Shown piece by piece: positions 57,837-64,000 of a stretch of 64,000 nt of DNA. The notes under the pieces are model-generated. The model made no database searches and was not told the origin of the DNA. It saw only the letters and a list, made by a program, of their open reading frames with translations. Origin of the DNA: Salinicola salarius (GTDB lineage Bacteria; Pseudomonadota; Gammaproteobacteria; Pseudomonadales; Halomonadaceae); contig NZ_PZJT01000018.1 of the NCBI RefSeq assembly GCF_003206135.1, positions 1 to 64,000 on the forward strand, in the 5' to 3' direction. A program made the translations under genes and the position numbers. Position 1 is the first letter of the stretch, and each line of letters begins with the position of its first letter.

Positions 57837-58871
57837 ATGGCATTACTAGATATCGAAGGGCTCAGCGTTCGCTTCCAGACGAGCAGTGGCCTGTTCGCGG
57901 CCGTGGAGGGCGTCAATATCAACGTCGACCGCGGCGAGGTGTGGTCGATCGTGGGCGAGTCCGGTTCGGGCAAGTCCGTGTCGATGCTCGCCACCATGGG
58001 CCTGCTGCCGTGGACGGCACAGGTCACCGCCGACAAGATGGCCTTCGATGGCCAGGATCTGCAGCAGTTGAGCTCGCGCCAGCGCCGGCGCATCGTCGGC
58101 GGCGAGATGTCGATGATCTTTCAGGAGCCGATGAGCAGCCTCAATCCCTGCTTCACCGTCGGCACCCAGATCGACGAAATGATCAAGCAGCACCTGGGCG
58201 GATCGCGCAAGGAGCGCCACGAGCGGGCGCTGGATCTGCTGGCGCAGGTGGGGATTCCCGACCCGGCGCGTCGGATCAAGGCGTATCCGCATCAGCTCTC
58301 CGGCGGCATGAGCCAGCGGGTGATGATCGCCATGGCGATCTCCTGCAACCCGCGCCTGCTGATCGCCGACGAGCCGACCACGGCGCTCGACGTCACCATC
58401 CAGGCTCAGATTCTCGAGCTGCTGCTGCGGTTGCAGGAAGACACCGGCATGGCGCTGATCCTGATCACCCATGACATGGGCGTGGTCGCGGAGACGGCGA
58501 AGCACGTGGTGGTGCAGTACGCCGGCCGCCAGGTCGAGAAGCAGGACGTGAAGTCGCTGTTCGCCAATCCGCGTCATCCCTACACCGAGGCGCTGCTGTC
58601 GGCGCTGCCGGAGCGCGCCGGCGATCAGGATCGCCTGCCGACCATTCCCGGCGTCGTGCCCGGTCAGCATGATCGCCCGACGGGTTGCCTGTTCAACCCG
58701 CGCTGCCGCTATGCCACCGAGCACTGCCGCGAGGTCGAGCCGGTGGCGGCGCCGGACGATCCGGCCCGTACGTTGTGTCACTATCCACTGGAAGATGGGA
58801 TCTCGCCGTCGCCGGCTGCGGCGGCGCGAGACAACCCGCAATCCAGCCCGCATAGAGAGGTGCGCCCATGA
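57837..58871 (+). CDS. dppD: Dipeptide ABC ATPase DppD
   Basis: 344 residues; ATG with AGGAGG. Walker A GESGSGKS (residues 40-47), signature LSGGMSQR and Walker [13 protein letters not shown] are complete. The C-terminal oligopeptide-type motif ([17 protein letters not shown]) carries the cysteines of an iron-sulfur cluster site seen in this family. It powers transport together with DppF; the stop overlaps the dppF start by four bases. Confidence 0.94.
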   Translation: MALLDIEGLSVRFQTSSGLFAAVEGVNINVDRGEVWSIVGESGSGKSVSMLATMGLLPWTAQVTADKMAFDGQDLQQLSSRQRRRIVGGEMSMIFQEPMSSLNPCFTVGTQIDEMIKQHLGGSRKERHERALDLLAQVGIPDPARRIKAYPHQLSGGMSQRVMIAMAISCNPRLLIADEPTTALDVTIQAQILELLLRLQEDTGMALILITHDMGVVAETAKHVVVQYAGRQVEKQDVKSLFANPRHPYTEALLSALPERAGDQDRLPTIPGVVPGQHDRPTGCLFNPRCRYATEHCREVEPVAAPDDPARTLCHYPLEDGISPSPAAAARDNPQSSPHREVRP

Positions 58872-59872
58872 GCCGCGATGCCGTATTGAGCGCCGTCAAT
58901 CTGACCCGTCACTATCAGATCAAGGGTGGACCGTTCTCCAAGCCGGCGACGGTGAAAGCGCTCAACGAAGCCACTTTCGAACTCTATCCCGGCCAGACGC
59001 TGGCCGTGGTCGGCGAGTCCGGCTGCGGCAAGTCGACCCTGGCCCGGGTGCTGACGATGATCGAGCCGCCCACCAGCGGCAAGCTGACGATCAGCGGGCA
59101 CGAGGTATCGTTGAAGGAGGGGCAGCGCCCGCCGGCCGCGCTGCGCCGCGAGGTGCAGATCATCTTCCAGAACCCGTATGGCTCGCTCAACCCGCGCAAG
59201 ACGGTGGCGACCATGCTGGAGGAGCCGCTCAAGCTCAACCGCAAGGAGATGAGCGCGGCCGAGCGACGCCAGGCGGCGCTGGACATGATCGCCAAGGTCG
59301 GGCTGCGCCCGGAACACGCCGATCGCTATCCGCACATGTTCTCCGGCGGGCAGCGTCAGCGCATCGCCATTGCGCGCGCCCTGATGCTCAACCCGAAGAT
59401 TCTGGTGCTGGACGAGCCGGTCTCGGCGCTGGATCTGTCGATCCAGGCGCAGGTGCTCAACCTGCTGGCGGATCTGCAGGACGAGTTCGGGCTGGCCTAC
59501 GTGTTCATCTCGCACGATCTGTCGGTGGTGCGCCGCATCGCCGACGACGTGATCGTGATGTACTTCGGCCAGCCGGTGGAAACCGGGCCGGCGGAGGAGG
59601 TCTTCACCACGCCGCGCCACCCCTACACCCAGGCGCTGTTTTCGGCCACGCCGGTGGCGGACCCCAACCGCCGACGCGAGCGCGTCCATCTCAAGGGCGA
59701 GCCGCCTTCGCCGCTGGCGCCGCCGCCGGGTTGCCCGTTCGCCCCGCGCTGCCATCTGGCGACCGAGGCCTGCACCCAGGCCGATCCGCCGCTGGATAGC
59801 GTCAACGACCGGGTCAAGGTTGCCTGCATCCATGTCGACCAGGCGGTCGCCAAGTACGCCCGGGCGGGTTGA
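58868..59872 (+). CDS. dppF: Dipeptide ABC ATPase DppF
   Basis: 334 residues; ATG overlaps the dppD stop (ATGA). Walker [10 protein letters not shown] (residues 49-57), signature FSGGQRQR and Walker [13 protein letters not shown] are complete. The C-terminal [19 protein letters not shown] motif holds the cluster cysteines. Last gene of dppABCDF. Confidence 0.94.
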   Translation: MSRDAVLSAVNLTRHYQIKGGPFSKPATVKALNEATFELYPGQTLAVVGESGCGKSTLARVLTMIEPPTSGKLTISGHEVSLKEGQRPPAALRREVQIIFQNPYGSLNPRKTVATMLEEPLKLNRKEMSAAERRQAALDMIAKVGLRPEHADRYPHMFSGGQRQRIAIARALMLNPKILVLDEPVSALDLSIQAQVLNLLADLQDEFGLAYVFISHDLSVVRRIADDVIVMYFGQPVETGPAEEVFTTPRHPYTQALFSATPVADPNRRRERVHLKGEPPSPLAPPPGCPFAPRCHLATEACTQADPPLDSVNDRVKVACIHVDQAVAKYARAG

Positions 59873-59894
59873 ACCGAAAGCCTCCCGCCCAATG

Positions 59895-59928
59895 CGAGCG
59901 CCGATTGCTGCAAGACAGTCGGCGCTCG
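59895..59928 (+). terminator. Hairpin after dppF, no U-tract
   Basis: CGAGCGCCGA and TCGGCGCTCG form a perfect ten-base stem 22 bases after the dppF stop. It is not followed by a run of T, so it may protect the 3' end or assist Rho-dependent termination. Confidence 0.55.
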
Positions 59929-60084
59929 GTCCTCATCCTGCCACTCTCGATGTCGCCTCCTGGCGTGCATTGTCTACGCTGTAGTCAGGTTCGCTATCCG
60001 GTATCGCAACGAGCCGGGTAGTCGAATCGCGTCGTTTACACCCAGGCAGTCACGCCAAGTCAGTCACACCAGGAGGTGGCGATC

Positions 60085-60531
60085 ATGACTCAGCAGATAC
60101 TGGTACCCATCGATGGTTCGGTCAGCGCACGCCAGGCGCTGGCGCATGCGTGTCTCGTCCAGCGTGCGACACAGGCCAGAATCCACCTGTTGCACGTGCC
60201 TGAGGTACCGGTTGCCAAGGATGCGCTCGGCGCGAAGGTGGGAGCCGCGCCAGCCGACTACACGCCCGAGAAGGGGCGGCTGCTAGGGGAGCGCCTGCTC
60301 GAGGAAGCCTGGCAGGCGATGTGTGGCGATTCGGACGAGGTGACCTATCACGTCGTGGAAGGGCAGCCGGTCGAGACCATTGTGCGGCAGGCGACCGAAC
60401 TCGGGGTCGACATGATCATCATGGGCAGCCGTGGCCTGAGCAATCTGAAAAGCCTGGCTGTCGGCAGCGTGTCGCACAAGGTAGCGCATCTTGCTCCTTG
60501 TGCGGTGCTGACGCTGCACGTACCCGGCTAG
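60085..60531 (+). CDS. Universal stress protein
   Basis: 148 residues; ATG at 60085 with AGGAGGT. UspA fold: QQILVPIDGSVSARQALAHACLVQRATQARIHLLHVPE at the N-terminus and the ATP-binding glycine loop MGSRGLSNLKSLAVGSVSHKVAHLAPCAVLTLHV. These proteins bind ATP and protect cells during stress and stationary phase. Single gene downstream of dppF. Confidence 0.92.
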   Translation: MTQQILVPIDGSVSARQALAHACLVQRATQARIHLLHVPEVPVAKDALGAKVGAAPADYTPEKGRLLGERLLEEAWQAMCGDSDEVTYHVVEGQPVETIVRQATELGVDMIIMGSRGLSNLKSLAVGSVSHKVAHLAPCAVLTLHVPG

Positions 60532-60565
60532 ATGCCGAATGGGCGGTTTTCCGCGAGGCCATCGG

Positions 60566-61303
60566 TCAGGAGATGTCGACCTGATAACGGAAGGTGTTCG
60601 CGGCGCCGCGTGAACGCCGATATTCCAGCGGCGTGCGGTCGTAGCCGAACGCCAGTCGTTCGATCATGACGACCGGCTGGCCGGTGCCGATACCGAGAAC
60701 CCCGGCGAGTGTCGCTTCGGCCGTCTCGACGGTCAGGGTTTCCCGTGCCGAACCGATCAGTTGCCCGCACTGGGTCTCGTAGAACGGATAGAGCAGATTA
60801 CCGAAATCGTCGGGATCGATCTGCATCAGGGCTTCGAATCGGCTGGCCGGCAGCCAGATTTCTTCGTGATAGACCGTCGTCCCGTCGAGTTCACGCACTC
60901 TCTCCAGTCGAATCACGTTCTCCGACGAAGCCAGTGCCAGCGCATCCGCCACGTAGGACGGCGGTGATGTGAGTTCCCGGGCCAGGATTCGGCCATTGGG
61001 AATTCGGCGCTCGCCCCTGGCATCCACCTGGCGGAAGAAACGGAACAGCGAACTCTCGAAGTTGGGGCGCAGGACAAAGGTGCCGCGCCCCTGGCTGCGC
61101 TTCATCAGCCCATCCTGGACCAGTGTGTCCACGGCCTTTCTCAGCGTGCCGACGGCGACACCGTAGTGCTTGGTCAGCTCGGCTTCGGTCGGGATCGCGC
61201 CGCCCGGCGCCCATTCGCCGGCGGCGATCTTGGCCAGCATGTCGTCGCGCAGGCGCTGGTAGAGCGGCAGGCGTTCGTCGGTCATGGAGCCTGTTCCCTT
61301 CAT
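60566..61303 (-). CDS. GntR-family regulator, HutC/UTRA subfamily
   Basis: 245 residues. The start at 61303 has GGAGGGA about seven bases upstream; a start 18 bases later is also possible. An N-terminal winged helix (LYQRLRDDMLAKIAAGEWAPGGAIPTEAELTKHYGVAVGTLRKAVDTLVQDGLMKRSQGRGTFV) is followed by a UTRA ligand-binding domain (RILARELTSPPSYVADALALASSENVIRLERVRELDGTTVYHEEIWLPASRFEAL). It diverges from the amidohydrolase gene across 191 bases and most likely represses it and the permease. Effector unknown. Confidence 0.9.
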   Translation of the reverse strand: MKGTGSMTDERLPLYQRLRDDMLAKIAAGEWAPGGAIPTEAELTKHYGVAVGTLRKAVDTLVQDGLMKRSQGRGTFVLRPNFESSLFRFFRQVDARGERRIPNGRILARELTSPPSYVADALALASSENVIRLERVRELDGTTVYHEEIWLPASRFEALMQIDPDDFGNLLYPFYETQCGQLIGSARETLTVETAEATLAGVLGIGTGQPVVMIERLAFGYDRTPLEYRRSRGAANTFRYQVDIS

Positions 61304-61494
61304 GAATGTTCCCTCCACGATGTTCCAGACAAATGTATCACCTTTGTTTTCATCTTTAGTCGTAACCCGGAAGAATGCGTCCGATGCGGTGTATGCTTGC
61401 GCTCGTCGCTATTCAACTATATGAATAGATCTTTTGTTGGGGTCGAACGTTACGTTCGCCGTCACGTGTTCATGTCATTCACCAAGGGCCACTC

Positions 61495-62328
61495 ATGACG
61501 CAACTCGCTTCCGGCGCGCTGACCGGCGTCGATACGCATGCGCATATCTTTCACCAGGGGCTGGAGCTGGCCGGCAATCGCCGCTACAGCCCGGATTATG
61601 ACGCGACCGTCGAGCAGTATCTGGCGCATCTCGATCATTGCGGCCTTTCTCATGGCGTGCTGGTGCAGCCGAGCTTTCTGGGTACCGACAACCGACATCT
61701 GGTCGATGCCCTGCGTCGTTTTCCGCAGCGTCTGCGTGGCACGGCAGTGGTGGCGCGTGACGTGACCGAGGAGACGCTGGACGAACTGGCCGAGGCGGGT
61801 GTGGTCGGCATTCGGCTCAACCTGATCGGGCAGCCGCTGGAAGACTATCGTAGCGCGTCCTGGCGGACGTTGTTCGCCAAGGTGGCACGGCGCGGCTGGT
61901 CGGTGGAAATTCAGCGGGGCATGGAGGATCTGGGCGAGATCCTGCCGCAGATTCTGCAATCCGGCGTGGCGGTGGTGATCGACCACTTCGGCTTGCCCGA
62001 CGGCGAAATCGACCCGGCCAATTCGGATCACCGGGCGTTGCTGTCGCTGCTGTCGAGCGAGGCGGTCTGGGTCAAGTTGTCGGCGACCTATCGCAGCCGC
62101 TCGACGCTGGTTCAGGCACGGCGCTCGATCGATCGTCTGCGCGAAGCCTATGGCCATGACGATCGGTTGGTGTGGGGAAGCGACTGGCCGCACACGCGGT
62201 TCGAAGCCCAGACCGACTACGACGCCCAGTTTTCGCTGATGGAGACGCTGCTGCCGGACGCCGCCGAACGCCGGAAGGTGCTGATCGATAACCCGGCCAG
62301 GCTGTTCGGGATCGACCGGGCTGCCTGA
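61495..62328 (+). CDS. Amidohydrolase-superfamily enzyme (LigI-like TIM barrel)
   Basis: 277 residues. Metal-binding His residues appear as TGVDTHAHIFHQG near residue 12, HFGLPDG near 164 and VWGSDWPHTRFE (Asp and His) near 232. This pattern fits the amidohydrolase_2 group, which includes 2-pyrone-4,6-dicarboxylate lactonase (LigI) and related lactonases, and not zinc deacetylases. It would hydrolyse a lactone or similar ring. It lies between the divergent GntR regulator and the permease gene, 90 bases upstream of the latter, and presumably acts on a compound imported by it. Substrate not readable. Confidence 0.85.
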   Translation: MTQLASGALTGVDTHAHIFHQGLELAGNRRYSPDYDATVEQYLAHLDHCGLSHGVLVQPSFLGTDNRHLVDALRRFPQRLRGTAVVARDVTEETLDELAEAGVVGIRLNLIGQPLEDYRSASWRTLFAKVARRGWSVEIQRGMEDLGEILPQILQSGVAVVIDHFGLPDGEIDPANSDHRALLSLLSSEAVWVKLSATYRSRSTLVQARRSIDRLREAYGHDDRLVWGSDWPHTRFEAQTDYDAQFSLMETLLPDAAERRKVLIDNPARLFGIDRAA

Positions 62329-62418
62329 AGGCCAGTCGGCCAGGTTTCGTCGAGTAAGGGATCCTCGAAAGGGATCGATTGAAAACCCATAAAGACAAGC
62401 GCTACGGGGAACAACGTC

Positions 62419-63720
62419 ATGATGAGTCTTCTGGTGGTGGGAGCGATAGTCGTTTCCATCGTTCTGGGATATCGCACCAGGATCAATATCGGTCTGTTCG
62501 CGATTGCCTTCGCCTATCTGATCGGCTGCTTCGGGTTGGGCCTGAGCCCCAAGGAAGTGGTCGCCATGTGGCCGCTGAAGATCTTCTTCATCATTTTTTC
62601 GGTGTGCCTGTTCTACAGCTTCGCGATCGTCAACGGCACGCTGGAGAAGCTGGCCGAGCATCTGATGTATCGCTGTCGGCACTTTCCGCACCTGCTGCCC
62701 TTTGCCATCTTCCTGGCGGCGGTGGTGATCTCCGCCCTGGGGGCCGGCTATTACACCGTGCTGGCGTTCATGGCGCCGATCACGCTGCTACTGTGTGAGC
62801 GCACCCGGCTCAACCTGATCGTCGGCGCCATGGCGGTCAACTACGGCGCATTGGCGGGTGCCAACTTCGTCTCCAGCCAGAGCGGCATCATCTTCCGCAC
62901 GCTGATGACCAATGCCGGCATTTCCGACGACCAGGCGTTCATCAACAGCTTCGGCATCTTTGCCAGCACCATGATCGTGCCGATCGTCGTTCTCGCTGGC
63001 CTGATCCTGTTCAGCCGCAAGCGGGGCGCGGCGATGGTATCGCTGGCGCACATCGAGCGCCCCGGCCCGCTCGATCGCGACCAGCGCGCCACCCTGATCC
63101 TGACCCTGCTGATGATGGCTACCGTGCTGTTGCCGCCGATCGCCAGCCTGATGCTGCCCGACAATGGCGTCGTCGCACTCATCGATTCTAAGGTGGATAT
63201 CGGCCTGATCGCCAGCGTGTTCTCGGTCATCGCGCTGCTGATGAAGCTGGGCGACGAGCGCAAGGCGATCGCTTCGCTGCCGTGGGGCACGATCATCATG
63301 ATCTGCGGTGTCGGCATGCTGATCTCGGTGGCGATCGAGGCCGGCACCATCGATCTGCTCGGCTCCTGGATCGGCTCCAACATTCCGCCAGTCCTGATCC
63401 CCGTGGCGTTCGGCATCGCTGCCGCGTTCATGTCGCTGTTCGCGAGCACGCTGGGGGTGGTCACGCCGGCACTGTTCCCGCTGGTGCCGTCGCTGGCCGG
63501 TACGCTCTCGATCGATCCGATGATCATCTTCATCGCTATCGTCGTCGGCGCGCAGGCCACCTCGATCTCGCCGTTCTCTTCCGGGGGCAGCCTGATCCTC
63601 GGCTCCTGCCCGACGGACGAAGCGCGCTCGGGCCTGCTGCCCAAGCTGCTGTTCCGTGCCGCACCGCTCGGCTTCATCGCCGCGCTGGTATTCAACCTGC
63701 TGTTGGCATTCGTGTTCTAG
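62419..63720 (+). CDS. SLC13/MatC-type dicarboxylate carrier permease
   Basis: 433 residues; ATG-ATG start with GGGGA upstream. The N-terminal GYRTRINIGLFAIAFAYLIGCFGLGLSPKEVVAMWPLKIFFIIFSVCLFYSFA matches the MatC N-terminal domain. About 11-12 membrane helices and the conserved GALAGANFVSSQSGIIFRTLM and ATSISPFSSGGSLILGSCP motifs follow. Such carriers import malonate or other dicarboxylates with sodium. It is probably co-transcribed with the amidohydrolase, and an amidase gene lies beyond its terminator. Confidence 0.87.
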   Translation: MMSLLVVGAIVVSIVLGYRTRINIGLFAIAFAYLIGCFGLGLSPKEVVAMWPLKIFFIIFSVCLFYSFAIVNGTLEKLAEHLMYRCRHFPHLLPFAIFLAAVVISALGAGYYTVLAFMAPITLLLCERTRLNLIVGAMAVNYGALAGANFVSSQSGIIFRTLMTNAGISDDQAFINSFGIFASTMIVPIVVLAGLILFSRKRGAAMVSLAHIERPGPLDRDQRATLILTLLMMATVLLPPIASLMLPDNGVVALIDSKVDIGLIASVFSVIALLMKLGDERKAIASLPWGTIIMICGVGMLISVAIEAGTIDLLGSWIGSNIPPVLIPVAFGIAAAFMSLFASTLGVVTPALFPLVPSLAGTLSIDPMIIFIAIVVGAQATSISPFSSGGSLILGSCPTDEARSGLLPKLLFRAAPLGFIAALVFNLLLAFVF

Positions 63721-63766
63721 CAAACCGGCGGTGGCTCAGCGGGCCCACCGGGTATCGACGCCGTTT

Positions 63767-63838
63767 GGATGCATCGAAGCAGTGGGATGCATCGAAGACG
63801 TTAGAATGAAAGGAAAGAAGACGTTCGAATGAAAGGAT
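63767..63838. repeat. Two short direct repeats after the permease gene
   Basis: GGATGCATCGAAG occurs at 63767-63779 and 63785-63797. ACGTTxGAATGAAAGGA occurs at about 63798 and 63821. They fill the gap between the permease stop and its terminator. Confidence 0.85.
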
Positions 63839-63839
63839 A

Positions 63840-63870
63840 GAGGCGACGGAATCCCGTCGCCTCTTTTTTT
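63840..63870 (+). terminator. Rho-independent terminator of the permease gene
   Basis: GAGGCGACGG, loop AATC, CCGTCGCCTC, then seven T. Perfect ten-base stem, strong U-tract. Confidence 0.93.
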
Positions 63871-63882
63871 GCCCGTGACCGG

Positions 63883-64000
63883 CTATTCGCCCAGCGTCGG
63901 CGGCAATCTCGCCAGATCGCCACTGGCCGCCTCGAAGGCGCGCGCCAGTTGCAGTACGCCCCAGTCGTCCCGGGGCCGGCCGATCAGTTGAAAGCCCATC
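63883..64000 (-). CDS. Amidase-signature-family protein, C-terminal fragment
   Basis: Only the last 38 residues are in the window, ending at a TAG (63883-63885). The sequence PMGFQLIGRPRDDWGVLQLARAFEAASG is the standard C-terminal helix-strand of amidase-signature enzymes. The catalytic Ser-Ser-Lys triad lies outside. It converges with the permease gene and the shared terminator region lies between them. Confidence 0.78.
   Translation of the reverse strand, partial: MGFQLIGRPRDDWGVLQLARAFEAASGDLARLPPTLGE

Noticed and set aside
61304-61494. Operator for the HutC-type regulator
   Set aside because: ACAAA and TTTGT form a loose inverted repeat around 61330-61350, but it is too short and does not match known family operators.

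Overview
The window reads as chromosome from a high-GC gammaproteobacterium. The mix of osmotic/stress genes, a betaine-binding protein, a periplasmic trehalase lipoprotein and several acid-sugar pathways fits a halophilic Halomonadaceae-type bacterium. This is inference from gene content; no rRNA or tRNA is present to confirm it.

Layout. Positions 1-1320 are AT-rich and look like the distal end of an integron cassette array: the 3' end of a HerA-like ATPase gene, an attC-like site, a cassette encoding a protein with a C-terminal deoxyribosyltransferase/TIR-like domain, and a second attC-like site. After a GNAT gene come a large MscS-type channel, two tandem near-duplicate small secreted proteins with their own terminators, and a CvfB-like S1 protein. 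Positions 7133-15648 hold a complete four-carbon acid-sugar module: otnI, otnC, otnK, ltnD and a FadR-type regulator on the minus strand, divergent from denD, a GntP permease and a rhamnonate dehydratase-like enolase. A perfect FadR-type operator lies in the divergent promoter region.

Positions 15709-18081 carry lamB and malM with a hairpin between them. Next are a VIT-family transporter, an SDR, an AGE-family isomerase, trehalase and a Fur-boxed TonB receptor. From 26489 to 34033 a LacI regulator faces an operon of tripartite tricarboxylate transporter (tctCBA), mandelate racemase-type enolase and alkaline phosphatase-superfamily hydrolase. Its substrate is unknown, and two similar palindromes probably bind the regulator. 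Positions 34519-38756 are a stress cluster: two YciE/YciF-like proteins, a small acidic protein, an SRPBCC protein, a zinc dehydrogenase and a DUF2795 protein.

The remainder contains a LysR/mdaB pair, a GlcD-like FAD oxidase, PhoD, an OsmC-YcaO fusion, the glpD-glpF-glpK operon behind two abutting GlpR-like operators, a frameshifted higA, an Ldh-family reductase, a DUF488 operon, an orphan betaine-binding protein, dppABCDF, a Usp, and a GntR-amidohydrolase-permease cluster. The window ends inside an amidase gene.

The region is dominated by uptake and catabolic operons, each paired with a local regulator. The parts least explained by known biology are the cassette-borne protein, the tandem secreted paralogues and the tct-enolase-phosphatase operon.
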